A stretch of DNA of 64,000 bases. Source: Ampelomyces quisqualis. Taxonomy: Eukaryota; Ascomycota; Dothideomycetes; Pleosporales; Phaeosphaeriaceae. How positions within the stretch are numbered: the stretch's first letter is position 1; each line of letters starts with the position of its first letter. The position numbers and the translations under genes are program-made. The notes under the pieces were generated by a model, which was not told where the DNA came from, made no database searches, and was given only the letters and a program-made list of their open reading frames with translations. Positions 32,909 through 44,521 of the stretch are shown piece after piece. The stretch covers positions 2,480,001 through 2,544,000 of the forward strand of contig JAGTXZ010000010.1 of NCBI GenBank assembly GCA_018398575.1, written 5' to 3'.

Positions 32909-34360
32909 CTATGCATCAATATCAATTTCGCCTCGCAAAAATGCTTTGACTTTGTCGCCCCACACTACTTGCTTCTTGTAGATGGATATATCAGGCACAC
33001 TCCCTGTGGCCAGGCCGTCAATGGCCTCAGCAAGAATTTCTCCACTGCCTTCATCCCGCAATTCGCGGATGGGGTACTGATATGTTTTCTATTTCACCAA
33101 ATCAGCTACTCCTTCCTGTACCTCCTCAGCACAACAAGGTAGCTACCTCCCCCAGAAAAACAGCAACAACAACAACAGACTTACAAAAGCGAATACCAGC
33201 GCGCGCGTGTGTGGTAAGCGGTGGAGCGTTTGTCGTTCACACCGCAAGACTGTGTTGGACAGATTGACCGAGTCGATTTCGGCTCGGGCGTCGAGGGAAG
33301 AAGCAGAACCAGAAGCAGAAGCAGAATTGCTGGATGGAACGGCCAAGTGATTCCCAGCTAGACAGAACAAGTCCCCCGTGGTAGATAGGCTCCAATTCGC
33401 GCGTTTTACGATTTTCCCCGTAGGCAGGGAGGCGAAGAAGCGGTCCATTGATTTTTCCAATCTTTTTTTTTTTAGTTTTTGCGACGCGTGGTTAGCTTTT
33501 TTTGTGTGTGTGTGTGGCTTGGTTTGAGGTGGGTATGAGGGGGAAATACTTACTTTTTTTTGTAGCCAGGTACAGGAGCGTGAATGTCGGCGAGGAGTTG
33601 GTTGAGTTTACTCCGCGTGGTGAATCCGCTGGGGAAACAAGCGACGAATGCTTCGAGGCGGTATTTACCCTCGTCCTCGGCTTTTACACTCGGTAGGAGG
33701 AAGAGGAATTCGTCGTCGATGTTGGAACCGAGTATTTCCAAGGCTGTTTCTGCTTCGTGGGGTGAAAGGTTAAGGGGTAGGATGGCGCGCGTTACGTTGT
33801 TTTGTAGGGTTGACGTGGATTCGGAGAGCGTGTAGACTGTGGGAAAGCGTAAAGGAAGGTAGGTTGATACGAGCCAGTGGTATAGCTCGAGAACGGCGGG
33901 ACAACCGCGTGGGTTGACAGCGAGGATTTCGTGGCGTTGCGTAGCGATCAGATTTTTTCGGATTGAGAGGCGAGAGGCGAACGTCGAGTCCATGGCGATG
34001 AGGTCGGATAAGGTGGTTGATTCGAGGGCCATGGTCATGTGGTATGTTGGTTTGAAGGGGCGGATTTTGAGAGGTGGGGTTTTGGCAAGGTCGAGTTTGG
34101 GGAGTGGTTGGATGTCGTAGTATGAGGCTTCGGAATATTGCGGTTGTAGGGCTCGGTTGAAGGGATGTGGTATTATGGGATGCTTCATGTGTGAGTGAGG
34201 CAGAGGAAGGAGGAGAATATTGGGAACGTACCTTGGTTGTTGAGTTTCTTGTTAGTATCTTTGCAAAAACGTATATGAATACAACGAGTACCATCGTCCA
34301 TGATGCGGATGCTCGGAGGAGGTCGAGGTGCTGCATGGCGTCGCCTCTCGTTGATGCCAT
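32909..34360 (-). CDS. DUF3445 haem-dependent oxidative N-demethylase-like protein, membrane-anchored
   Basis: The predicted protein has 404 residues from four exons: 34360-34232, 34182-33554, 33461-33185 and 33088-32909. Introns have GTACGT or GTAAGT donors and phases agree. Residues about 20-38 are one hydrophobic helix (WTMVLVVFIYVFAKIL). The DUF3445 domain follows: LIAMDSTFASRLSIRKNLI, GCPAVLELYHWLVSTYLP, MDRFFASLPTGKIVKRANW, then RCERQTLHRLPHTRALVFAF and a last exon KTYQYPIRELRDEG. The family is known as haem-dependent oxidative N-demethylases; in fungi the substrate is unclear. The intron before the last two exons contains a GT run (near 33505). Two acceptors are AAG or A-rich AAG, so boundaries 2 and 3 are slightly less sure, though the joined protein matches the family well. 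Confidence 0.87.
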
Positions 34361-34901
34361 GTTTATTCACTTGAGCTTCGCAGTTTCTATGGAGAGATCT
34401 TGGAGCAAAAAGACATGACACCTCGATAGAACGACCTGAGGAGGCGTGCAGAGCGATGACTTGACATATAGGACGGTCTGGCAGATGATTGACGGCAAAT
34501 TGACGCGCTAGACGCCATGTCCGATATAGTAGTGGTTAAAGTGGGATAGAGTTGCCTTTGTAGGTTGACCCCGCTTTGGTCGCGGATAAGCTAGATCAGA
34601 TGGATATTATTGGACGATAGAGCTATCTGGACCTGTGTTGATCTTGTATGGGTCCATCAGTGCGTCGGGGGTGTTCACAGATGGTAGACGTGCAAAAGCA
34701 GGAGATCAGGGCTGCCGGATGGTGCCTCTATTCATCTCAGCCGAGGGGGGCGACAGACTCGACACTTGATTGGAAAAGGTATGCGAGTATAAGCCGACTG
34801 CAACATGCAATGCTATACCTTATTGTGGCTGCCCAAGCGAATGTAGTCTGTCGTGTGCACAATGCCAGTCAGACATAGCAGCACTTCATGACGTTGTCCG
34901 T
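34361..34901. other. Intergenic region
   Basis: This is the promoter side of the DUF3445 gene and the 3' side of the Dap1-like gene, both on the minus strand. Nothing further is recognised. Confidence 0.5.
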
Positions 34902-35473
34902 CTATTGCTGCGCTTTGGCCTCTTCGGCTTCCTTGCTCCCCACAGCAACCAGACGACCCACGACCAGATACTTCTCCTCGAAACGCTCCTCCCAGCCCTT
35001 CATAGCCTCCATCTGCTCATCGCCAAGATCGTCCAGCCTGTCTAGTGGGCCGTCGAGATCCGTGGTCAACATGTCTTCGTCGAAGCTGCCGCACGCCAGT
35101 CCTCTGCTCGCATCCCGGCCGGCGAAGTTGGCGTACGGACCGCCCGGACCGTAGAAGTTGCGGCCGCTGGTCACGTCAAAGACACGGCCGCGGACAGCCA
35201 GATAGACGGGCATGCCGTTGAGGCCATTGTAAGGGACAAGCTCGGGGGGGGTGAAGGTGCGGAAGACGGTTGGCGGCGGGGCGCGTGGAAGTGTCGGCGG
35301 GGCGGCCGGCTTGAGGCGCAGGTAGATGAGGATGGCAAAGAGGGAGAGGAGGATAAGGTTGATTGGTGTCACGGGCGATGCGCTTCACGCTGTGTTAGTT
35401 GCAGTGTGCGTGGCGCATCTGGCGGGGAAGCTCACGCATATGCCGCCTCTGGGGCGCTGGAAGCTTCGGCCAT
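34902..35473 (-). CDS. dap1: Dap1/MAPR-type cytochrome b5-like haem-binding protein
   Basis: The protein has 172 residues from exons 35473-35436 and 35382-34902 (53-bp intron, GTGAGC...GAAG). The start MAEASSAPEAAYA gives a protein that matches Dap1/MAPR in length. One N-terminal helix (INLILLSLFAILIYL) lies at about 20-34. The cytochrome b5-like domain follows: FTPPELVPYNG, VYLAVRGRVFDVTSG, NFYGPGGPYANFAGRDASRG and CGSFDEDML. The haem-binding tyrosines of the GPGGPY and FYG region are present. By family knowledge Dap1 binds haem and stabilises the P450 enzymes of sterol synthesis (Erg11) at the ER. The acceptor is AAG, but the phase and N terminus support it. Confidence 0.92.
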
Positions 35474-36483
35474 CAGCCATGGTCGTTGGCGAACAAGGTT
35501 GACATTACTTACCATCTGCCATTCTGAGACGCGGCGTGGTGTCGTGGCGGTGAGAGTATTGGGCGGTCGGGCTTATTCTTGGTGTTCCTACTTACATGCT
35601 CCGATGATGCATCGCCGGCCGCGACGACGCCAGCTAATCAACATGGTGAAAGGCGTCACGTGCTGCCATGAGCTCCACCAGTGACCACCGCCCTGCTTGA
35701 TGCTGCAGCTTCGGACCACACACACATCGCTCAACCAATTCCACCCACACTGACCGCAGCAGCACGCGCCTGTCCTGCGTTGCGCCCGTCAGAAGGCGCT
35801 TCGAAAGCTTGAGCATTCGCGCTCGAAACACGTCAGGCTGAAACACCAGACAGCGATTCATCTCGGCCGCCCGCCACGCCTCTGATTGGCTCACCGCGGT
35901 CGACAACCTCAGCGCCTCGAAACGAAAGCCAGGCGGCTTAGTCTCCGTGGCACGGGGAGTGCCTCCACTTCTTAGCTCTTTGCTGCCTACTCCGTACATT
36001 CTGCAAGTTGGCGATATTCTCATTTAATATTGTCCGCTCAACATCATCGCTTCATCCGTAAGTACATCTTCTGGAATATCGTTCGCAGTGCTTTGGTGCC
36101 TTGGCCCCATTGGATCACCACGAATCTGGACCTCCGGTCGCAACAGAACTTCCCGTGTTCCAGCCTATACCGACGACGTAGTGCCAGAATGAAAGTGGAA
36201 TCGCGACCCGTCTCCTCTACCATCGTCAACGCTAGTGAAGCATCCGGCTACATGTGTATCCGAACCTTAAGATCCAGGCGCATATCACCGACACAAGCCA
36301 CAACTACTAGCCTCGCCTAGTCCCGCAAGAACAATCCTTTTCGTTGTTTGCATCCATTATTGGAAACCTCCAAGGCCGCCTCAGTGCATTTCTCGCCGGG
36401 AGCCGTTGGTCGTCCTAAGGCCAGGAGAAGCCAGACACGTTCCCGGATTGGGCTAATATAGTTTCATGCAGGTCCCAGCTAAG
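35474..36483. other. Divergent intergenic region
   Basis: This separates the Dap1-like gene (minus) from the plus-strand gene at 36484. One TACTCCGTA copy lies at 35988-35996. The antisense frame at 35634-36023 has no domain and is not supported. Confidence 0.5.
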
Positions 36484-38442
36484 ATGTGGAAACGATTTCA
36501 GAGTCATGGGCGAGAAAAGGAGAGACAGCCGCAGATAGGCAACCCCGTGCTGCTTGAAACGACTTATGATGAGGATCAATTGAGGCGGAATTTAAATGTT
36601 GTCGACGTCCAGTATGCAAATCACGGATCCCATACACGCAAGTCCATTGCGCAGCACTAGTGAGTATCTGCTACACTCCAAGTACATTCTTGATACTAAC
36701 CAATTCTCAGCTCTTCTTCACCACGAGATCCTCCAAACTACAGAGCAGCAGAAGCTTCTCGAGATTGGAGTGCATCGCTAGCGCCGACCCCATCATCAAC
36801 CTATTCGCGTCCATCTAACGATCTGGCCTATCACGACCATCAAGACGCCAATCATCCTTCTGCTTACGAGGGTGTCTCACCACCAAGCTCACCAGAGCCG
36901 GAGCGGCACCATTCTGCCAATCCTGACCAACCCCGAGGGTTCAAATCGATGCGCGACGTTTCTCCCATGGACGAAAATCGGGGCAAAGGAGGCAACTCCC
37001 CTCATGCAAGCAACATTCCCGTACTGCGCAAGGCACCACCAAGCATCCAACCCGGTGAGACTCAGCCAGCGCCAGCGCAGAAATTCTGGGGAGGCAAATT
37101 CGCACCTGATAGCAAAGTTAGGTGGGATGAGTACTCTGGTGAGCCCACTGCAAGCAACGCGGGTCGAACTGGTGCGGTCAGTCCCGGATCGTATGCCAAA
37201 GGCGTCGTGCAGTCTATTCGGCAGCCGATGACTATGGGCTATCATGTGTCAGTTTCTGGTCCCAGAAAAAAGAATGTCAGCTTTTCAGAGCGAGTGGGAC
37301 GAATGAGTCCTCGCCCGCCTCCAGTTGAAACCACCGAACACGAGCCCTGGAGTCGCGCCTCAGGTCGTTCCCAAATTGCACCGCCATTGAAAGACCAGCG
37401 CGCAACTGGATCAGTCAAAGCGAATGCACCGAATGCGCTTGCGGTTTCCCGCAGTCGTGGTGTTGGTCGGGCTGACACCGGTTCTGTTACAGGCATCCCG
37501 CACAATCTCGACACGCATGACGACCTCATTAAACCAACAGTGCCCCTCAAAGTCGGAAGGAATACGCCACCGCTTGGAATTGCGTCTCCCGTATCGCCAA
37601 TAAATCTCAAAGGACTTGGAATACATGGATATCCCAGTCCATTATCACCCACCTCAGGACAACGAGCGGATTCGCCCGACACAGTAATCCACGAGCAAAG
37701 CCTTGCCAAGGAGATACCCACGCTCCAGCGAATCAACACTCCACCGCAGGATCCGGTGGTAAAAAAGGCGACAGACCAGACGCCCGAGAAGGGCCGAGAA
37801 ACATCAGCAAGCCGCTTCTCGTGGACCACATACAACAGCGCAACCACCTACCAACACTCCCCACCACCCTCCCCACCCAGTCTCCCAACACAAACACCTC
37901 GAGCGCGCGTCGTTACCGATCCCCTCCCCGCGGCATCAGCGGCATCCTCGATCCTCGGCCGGCGACGGCCCGTCCCCCAAGCAAACCGCATTGGCAAAAC
38001 GACGCCCAGCCCCAAACCCGTGTCTACAAAGTCGCCCAGCACCGCCAACATGCCCCCCACCAAATCCTCACCCACATCCCCCAGCTCCGCCTCTTCCCAC
38101 TCAACCACAAAAGCCCTCCCTTTACCCCCCACCTCCCTCTCGGCAAACACGCACATTGCCGTCCTCGAAGCCGCACTCGAAGACCTGCGCATCCGCCGCT
38201 CAAACGTATATCGCTTGCTCAACGACGTCAAGACAGCCGCGCCGCCGAACCCGTTGCTCACGGACTTTAAGCGCGCCAGGCTGGTCGAGGCCAGAAAGAG
38301 AGTGTTTGAGGATGAGTTGGCGGAGATTAAGCGCGAGGAGTACGAGGTTGGGATCAAGTTGCACAGGGCGTGGAGGAAGAGGGATAGGGAGGAGGGGAGG
38401 GACAAGGGAAGTGCGATTTGGGTGAGTAGGGTTACTAGTTAG
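36484..38442 (+). CDS. Ser/Pro-rich protein with C-terminal coiled coil, unknown function
   Basis: The protein has 635 residues from exons 36484-36659 and 36711-38442 (51-bp intron, GTGAGT...TCAG). I start at MWKRFQSHGREKE; an in-frame ATG six codons upstream (36466) is possible. The N terminus is charged. Residues about 60-520 are disordered, rich in Ser, Pro, Thr and Gln, with a probable basic motif (KKNVSFSERVGRMSP) and several SP sites. A helical stretch of about 85 residues at the C terminus (AVLEAALEDLRIRRSNVY, then RLVEARKRVFEDELAEIKRE) looks like a coiled coil. It may be a scaffold or cytoskeleton-related protein; I do not recognise a family. Confidence 0.82.
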
Positions 38443-38699
38443 GTTTGCGGGTCGAGGGTGGATGCTTTATTTCTTTTTTTTTTCTTTTTTTCCTGGTCGG
38501 TTGTGGGCATGGGAGTAGCGTGCGTGTTTGTCGTGCCTAGCGCGCCCAAGGACTGATGGATGTATATCGGCCTGTTTGTTCACGAGGCGATTCATTTCCA
38601 ACCGCTTTCTGAACCTGTGTCACACTTTTTTTCTTGACTATAGTGACGTGTAGCCTTTCCCGGTGCGCACAAAGTCCTTCAGTAATCTTCTGCTCGCGG

Positions 38700-39823
38700 C
38701 TAATCTACCTCTGGCACCGGCAACCCATTGACAATCATCATCCCATGTCTACCCAGCCCCTTCATCGCCTTGACCGCCTCATCATGTCTGAGCTGCCTCG
38801 TCTCCTCGTCCGTGACCAGCACAAAGTCATATTTCAACACCTTTGTGCCCTGCTGGACGTTATACTGCTTCGCCAGCGCAGCATCGGCGTCCTCGAGCGC
38901 GACGATAAGCGAGTCTTTGACGCCAAATACCGCGTCGGAGGATTCATAGTCTGATCCACGGATATACAATGCGCTGGGATTGAGATATTAATTGGAGTGG
39001 TAATGATGTGAGGGGGTGGAGAGAAAATGAGAGACGTACGTAACCAAGTGGTCAAAGCCCTCTTTTTCAAACATGAAATGCATATGCGAAGGTCTCCAGC
39101 AATGCCTGCCCAACTTCTCCAACAACGTACCCACAGGCCCATCCTTGGGGATCGGATACGGCACGGGGACAATCGCAGTGAACCAGAACAGCCCTTGGTC
39201 GTCACTCACAATGACGGCACGGCCATCTGCTACATCGCCCCGGTCGTCGTACTGCACGTCGTATTTGCCGTGCGAGTCCGTCTCCCAGACATCTATTTTG
39301 GCACCGCACACGGGGTCCCCGGAGATTGTTTTCACGGTGCACAGGACGAGCAGCGGGGTGCCTGCGGGGTCTGCGGAGATGGAGGACCCAGGGGCGAGGG
39401 TGGATGCGTCGTGGGTGTGGAAGGGGCCGAGGACGGTGCCTTGGGTTGAGGAGGGGGGTTTGGGGTGGTCGATTGAGTCGACGAGCAGGGAGAGGCCGAC
39501 GATGTCGGAGAGGAGGATGAATTCCTGCTCCTTCTCAGTAACATGGAAGACGTGGACATGGGGGAGAGCGTTACCTGTCGCACATGTGTACATGTTTGCC
39601 CGACTTGTGTCAGGAACTGTATGCCTGCCATCCATTCATCAAAACTCAATCGCGTTTCGCGGGCAAAGTCGTGGAGGTGCGATACCAGGCGCTCCATGAC
39701 GTATTTGAGTCGCGGATCCGAGCATTGTGAGTTGATGCGGTGGACGTTCTCGGTGATGTTCTCGATGGTGAGGTTCTTGAGCTCCGGGACTTGAGCTGGT
39801 GCAGGGCCACCAGCAGATGCCAT
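38700..39823 (-). CDS. Intradiol ring-cleavage dioxygenase (hydroxyquinol/catechol 1,2-dioxygenase type)
   Basis: The protein has 335 residues from exons 39823-39575, 39524-39040 and 38973-38700. Introns are 50 and 66 bp and phases agree. The N-terminal helical domain ends in RQEFILLSD and the core domain starts at SLLVDSIDHPKPP. All four non-haem Fe(III) ligands seem present: the Tyr in GKYDVQY, the Tyr in VPVPYPIPKDGP, and both His in RPSHMHFMFE. The order GPFH, VWETDSHGKYD, PVPYPIP, SHMHF is that of catechol and hydroxyquinol dioxygenases. By family knowledge it opens the aromatic ring to a muconate or maleylacetate for the 3-oxoadipate route, in the cytosol. The RPSHMHFMFEKEGFDHLVTA string suits the hydroxyquinol subgroup, but substrate cannot be fixed from sequence. 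Confidence 0.93.
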
Positions 39824-40475
39824 GTTGTAGAGGGTGCTTTGTGTGTCGACGGCTTCAAGTTAGTTGAGACGAAAGCACATCAAGTGTCAGTGAGGAGCAA
39901 GGAGCACGTGAAGTGGCCAAATGAATTGTCTTGATTCAAAGGAGGATTGTAGAGTGTTCAGCACTGCACGTCAGCAGGCGCCATCTCATAGGTTGTCGAG
40001 GCCCCGCTGAAGACGGCTAAGATATCAGCGGTGGTGGGTGTCGTGGTGTTTGCGTGTGGCGTCATCATGGGAGCTTGGGCCTGGTCGGCCGTGCACGACA
40101 CCACCGCGTCGGCGTGAGAAGAGACGGCGATTTCAACATGGCGCGCAGTCATGCTACCGTTTGTGGTGCAACATGGTCGTATCACGAGGCGGCTGGTACA
40201 ATGCACCATGCATGTAGTACAGTGCGCCAGTGGTATTTCCAAACTTGTTCGATGCGACTCGTAACTTCTAGCTAAGCGCCATCCTCATTCCCAAACTCCG
40301 GTAATGACGCATAGACGTGGCCTGGACGAATGCTAAGATAGACGCTGGGTGAGGTGAGGCAGTGAATGGGAAAGCGTGAGAGAGGTGCGTGGGCGCCGCC
40401 GTGAGCGCCTCTTCAGAACATGCTCCAGACGAGAAAATGGCGGTGCATGTTGGCAACAACGCATAGGCCTTGGGT
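39824..40475. other. Intergenic region
   Basis: This is the promoter side of the dioxygenase gene and the 3' side of the HMG-like gene, both minus strand. No gene or repeat is seen. Confidence 0.5.
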
Positions 40476-40872
40476 CTATGCATTGTTCTTTGGGTTCTCA
40501 GACGAGGTTTTCCACTGGCCCAGTCAGTGACATGATCCACATGGAGGTGCTCATGCTGCAACATACCTCTTTGCCGAGCTCCTTCTGCTGCTCCTTGAAG
40601 TCGAGGTGCTTGTACTTGCTCCGGTTCTCCTTGACTGCGGAAGTTAGGCCCTGTTTGCGAGGCTTCCGCTAGCGCACAGTGAGGAACGCGTCGGATCACG
40701 CGACGTGTGCGCGTCGGTGCACTTCAGACTTACAGTAAGCCTGCATCTTGATCATGGCGGCTCTCGCATTGCCTCTCTTGCCGGCTTTGCCGGGCGGCCG
40801 GCCGGCCTTCTTGACGCCTCCGGCAGACGGCGCGGCCTTTGGTGTGGCCGTCTTGGTGGTAGCAGGTGCCAT
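40476..40872 (-). CDS. Small HMG-like basic nuclear protein
   Basis: The predicted protein has 81 residues from three exons: 40872-40734, 40634-40567 and 40514-40476. Introns are 99 and 52 bp with GTAAGT and GTATGT donors; phases agree. The first 40 residues are Lys/Ala/Pro-rich with an AT-hook-like KKAGRPPGKAGKRG. Residues about 41-81 resemble the first two helices of an HMG box (QAYFKENRSKYKH, QKELGKEWKTSSENP). The chain stops where helix 3 would start. It probably binds DNA or chromatin. The size is below normal ORF limits, so automated annotation may miss it. Confidence 0.8.
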
Positions 40873-41297
40873 GGTGCCAGATGTGGGTAGAAGTGTGCTG
40901 CGTAATGGATGCGAAGGGGAACTTGATGCTCAAGACAGATGTATGATGGGAGGCGGAATCACACGGAGGGACGAGATGGTGCGAGGGAGATGCGACGCGC
41001 TGCAGGCGAGAGCCATGTTATTGACATCGCTGGGGAGGTACGCTAGGCCGGATCGGGGGGCACATCAATGGCCCTGGAACTGCGCCACTCGCATATGCTC
41101 TGCGCCACGCCACACGCCACGGCGAGGAAAGGTGGTTGGTGCCGTGCCTGTTCCTCACACACACGCGCCTGGAGTCTGGACATGCCCGAGTATCCGTAGA
41201 TGATACGCCCCTTGCCTTGGGCGCTTCGACCAGTGCCCGCTAACACAGCGCTCTTGTCGTGCTGGTCGCGATGCCGTCACGTGCGCCGTCTTCCTCC
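40873..41297. other. Intergenic region
   Basis: This is the promoter of the HMG-like gene and the 3' side of the small membrane-protein gene (both minus). It is GC-rich and holds no supported gene. Confidence 0.5.
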
Positions 41298-41682
41298 TCA
41301 CTGCCTGCAGGCGGAGCGCATGCTGGCCGCCTCGTTCTTTTCCCGGCCAACGCTGTCTGGCCGTCGAGCCAGACTGAAGCGTCGGGGCCGACCCGTGGGG
41401 CGCTCTGTGAGGCTGGGCGCGCGAGGGCGTGCTTTTCCGCGAGCGCGTCCGCCGACCACGGGCACTTGGTAGGTGCCGGTGCGGAACAGGTAGAGCACGA
41501 GGTCATAGACGAGCAACGCCGCCCAGGGACCGATGGTCACGATGCCGAGGAACAGCTGCAGGCGTCAGTACCGAGTACGTCGTCCTAGGTCGTGGACCAG
41601 GGCACTTGGGACGTACAAAGACTCGCGTGATCCACGTCTCCACCACCGCGAAGCTCGCTGGCACGATGGACAGGAATCCCAT
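41298..41682 (-). CDS. Small two-helix membrane protein
   Basis: The protein has 107 residues from exons 41682-41617 and 41555-41298 (61-bp intron, GTACGT...TGCAG). Two hydrophobic segments are seen: SIVPASFAVVETWITRVFLF and GIVTIGPWAALLVYDLVLYLF. The tail is Arg/Pro/Ser-rich (GGRARGKARPRAPS) and ends in a charged, Arg-rich stretch. The hydrophobic start and the splice join look conserved-type, but the family is not recognised. The tail is GC-rich low complexity, so a further intron there cannot be excluded. Confidence 0.72.
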
Positions 41683-42191
41683 GGCGGTTGAGATAGAAAC
41701 TTCTTCGAATGCGGCGTGACAGCTGCAAGACACAACAAATGGCACGTCTCTACATGGGCGTCAGCGGAATCCGCATAGCCGGCTTAGTGTACGGAGTCGG
41801 TGCCATCTCGATTCTCCGCTAGTACTCCGTACTCGACTCCACAAACCTGACCTCCAGGCTCCAGCCCCCACGCAACATGGCAAGGCTTCACAGGCTCACA
41901 TTCCATGCGCCCTGCGCCCGGCCTATCAAAACATGGCCGCCCTCTCCGCTCGTTCAGACAGCGCGAGCCTCACTGCGTTGCCCCGCTGCCGTGACACCTC
42001 TTCCAATAAGTACAGTCCTTGTCCGCAGCAGCGCAGTCACCTTACACATCGAAACCGTGAACACCGGCAAAGGCCACGTCGAGTGACGCTCGTCTTCGCT
42101 GCAGCCTAGCTTCGACGCCGCCACTCACAGTGCTGTCGCATCTTGATTTCGTCCGTCGTCTGCCTGCCCTCCTAACCACTGCGTTGGCCTC
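41683..42191. other. Divergent intergenic region
   Basis: This separates the membrane-protein gene (minus) from the BTB-like gene (plus). One TACTCCGTA copy lies at 41823-41831, and a one-mismatch TACGGAGTC at 41790-41798. No gene is seen. Confidence 0.5.
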
Positions 42192-43347
42192 ATGGACGAC
42201 CTTACTTTCCTGGAACCGCTTGGCGCGTGCATTGACAACAGCAATGCCATCCTCAAGGCCGTCGACTGCAAAGGCCGTGTGTGTCACATCTCGCATCGTA
42301 TCAATCCGTTTCGGCTGATCGACAAGTGCCCTCTACTGTACCATGCCTTCGAATGCCGAGTCCAAGACCGTCCGCAGGCGAGCATCGAGGCTCCTTCGCA
42401 AGCCGCCGTCATCTCGCTGCTACGATACTGCTACATAGGCAGCTATCTGCCAGTCACCGCCGAAGATGCGCCCGTCACCTTGCTCTTACATGCGCATGTC
42501 TACAAGATGGCCGAAGACTTCGACATGCCCGAGCTCCAGCTCCATGCTCACGGCAACTTCTCAGTCCAGGTTGACTGCGCCTGTAGCTTGTCTACACCCC
42601 CGCACGACTTGCTCGAGACCATCCGCTTTGTCTATGTTTACTTCGCCAGTCCGCAAGCGCGCCAACAGCAAGGCCTAGTCGACACCTTACTCAACTACTG
42701 TATCTCTGTGTTCCAATACCACCGGTTAGGCGAGAGTGTCGAGTTCCTGGAACTTGTCCAACAGCTTCCTGAGTTTCGCCAGCATCTTTGCCGCACCAAC
42801 ATGGAACGAAACTTTCAAGACGACTGTAAGTGATCCCAGCAACGAGAACCGAGTCCATCTAACTGATCCAGGTGCTTTTGACATAATACGTCTTGCTCTC
42901 GATGCCTTGGAGCCACAAAGGAGCACGTACCCGACCCTGCTCGCCTCTAGAGATCTACCAGAGGTGATGCTTTACGATCGGCCTCCATCTCCACCTCGCC
43001 TTACACTACCTCACCATACACCCAACGCCGAGGCGCGGCCCGATCAAGGGTACCAGAGCGACACTAGTACCACAAGCGAAGCTACTATGCTACTCCGCTC
43101 CTTTACGTCTGGTCAATCTACACTCGTGCACAGGCCGAAGTCTTCCACCATGGACGTTGGCTTCATGACCGACTCTTCGACCGAAGACGAGGGCTTCTCC
43201 ATAGTATATCGACCCAAGCGGCCAATCACACCGACATCCGAAGACCTCTTGTCCAGTCCAGAAATTATCCCATCGAAACCCATCGATGTTCTGACTGCTA
43301 CTGGAAGCAACTACCCGGATGACGACGACGATTGGACTATGCTTTGA
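42192..43347 (+). CDS. BTB/POZ-like domain protein
   Basis: The protein has 369 residues from exons 42192-42825 and 42872-43347 (46-bp intron, GTAAGT...TCCAG). The N-terminal 130 residues form a BTB-like fold pattern: CHISHRINPFRLIDKCPLLY, FECRVQDRP, VISLLRYCYIGSYLP, then HAHVYKMAEDFDMPELQL. A helical BACK-like part follows to about 210. The C terminus is disordered, with acidic and Ser-rich pieces and two similar acidic strings (MTDSSTEDEGFS). Fungal members of this BTB-like group are uncharacterised; a role as substrate adaptor for cullin-3 ligases is a possibility and not shown. Confidence 0.85.
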
Positions 43348-43828
43348 GACAATTTGCAGCATGCCAAATTTCGCAAACCGCTGCAAATACTTTGGAAATA
43401 TGCGGCATCTTCGAGTGCTCACGATGGTGGTGTGGGAAAAAGCGCGTTTCGATTGTGGATTTCAGATTGTGTCACCTCCGCCAGTTTGGACACCAAAAAA
43501 CGTCACGCCATCGCGCATCACTTAATTGGAGTGCCATTGTGAACTCTCAGTCGTACCGGGACCTCACTAAGAGCACTTGTCTTCAAACGCGACTGCTGGG
43601 GACTTTGTTTTGGCTGTCATTTTCCTTTCCCTCCGATATCCGGTAATTGAGTAGAGCCAAGAGCAGCGACGCTATGCCTGCTCAAACGAAACTCATCAAG
43701 ACCCAATCTCGCCTTGCCTCAGTAATGAAGAGTCACGTACCACGCGACAATAATACAGGAAAGCCGAATACAATACAAGTACTACACCTCTCCATCCTTT
43801 CTTGATACTCCCTTTCCATCCACACCCC
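43348..43828. other. Convergent intergenic region
   Basis: This holds the 3' ends of the BTB-like gene (plus) and the RING-like gene (minus). No gene or repeat is seen. Confidence 0.5.
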
Positions 43829-44521
43829 CTATCCCACACAACCTGTCCACCCCTCCTGCCTCTCCCCCATCCATAACAAAACACACCCCCGCCCTTCCTC
43901 GCCGCTCATCTCCCCCCCGCACTCCGGACACGTAATCCCCTTCCAACTCCGCCTGCGCCAGTACTGCGCGTACACGCTGTTGTGCAGGCAATACACACAC
44001 GTGGCGTTCTCGTGTCGACATGAGCTCGTCGGCACGTCGGGCGGGAATTCGTGCGCGAGGTACAGTTCCTGACAGCATGTGCACGGGCGGGTTGGAGCGC
44101 GGGTTACGGGCGAAGGAGAAGACGGGCTGGACTGTCGGCCGTTTGGGCCGAGGGGTGTCCGAGGCGTGTGCTTTTTGCGGAGTTTTGTTGGCTTTGGCGT
44201 TGGGGGGCGTGGGGGGGTGGTGTTGGGGGTGGATGGAGTGAGGGATAAGGAGTTGGGGTGGGGGTGTGTGATGATGAGATGGTCGTTGGGGGAGTGGATT
44301 GTGGAGTAGCGTGGTGGTGGTAGTGGTGCGAAGAAAGGTTGCGTGGGGGATTTGCCGTGTCGAAATAATTGAGTGATGCGGTGCCTTAGCCTGGCGACGG
44401 GGTTGGAATCGTCATTACGAAGCATGGAATCGATTGAAACTTTTACGTCTTTCCGGCCAGGATCGTGGGTGTTGATTGTTCCAAGTCCGTGTGAACGTCT
44501 GGGATTTTGTACAGAGAACAT
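43829..44521 (-). CDS. RING/IBR-like zinc-binding protein
   Basis: The protein has 230 residues, single exon. The frame opens at a GTG at 44554; I start at the first ATG (44521, MFSVQNPRRSHG). The first 150 residues are disordered, rich in Pro, Thr and Ser. The C-terminal 80 residues hold a Cys/His cluster: CTCCQELYLAHEFPP, SCRHENATCVYCLHNSVYAQ and ITCPECGGEM. The spacing CX2C...CXH...CX2C...CX2C resembles RING or IBR fingers of E3 ubiquitin ligases. Whether it is a ligase is inference. The end beyond GGEM is Gly-rich and may be altered by an unseen intron. Confidence 0.72.
   Translation of the reverse strand: MFSVQNPRRSHGLGTINTHDPGRKDVKVSIDSMLRNDDSNPVARLRHRITQLFRHGKSPTQPFFAPLPPPRYSTIHSPNDHLIITHPHPNSLSLTPSTPNTTPPRPPTPKPTKLRKKHTPRTPLGPNGRQSSPSSPSPVTRAPTRPCTCCQELYLAHEFPPDVPTSSCRHENATCVYCLHNSVYAQYWRRRSWKGITCPECGGEMSGEEGRGCVLLWMGERQEGWTGCVG

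Noticed and set aside
35634..36023. 129-codon minus-strand frame in the divergent promoter
   Set aside because: No domain and no proper context; it lies in the promoter between two supported genes.
8000..39823. Single aromatic-catabolism cluster linking qutR/qutA with the dioxygenase
   Set aside because: 28 kb of unrelated and housekeeping genes separate them, so they do not form a cluster.
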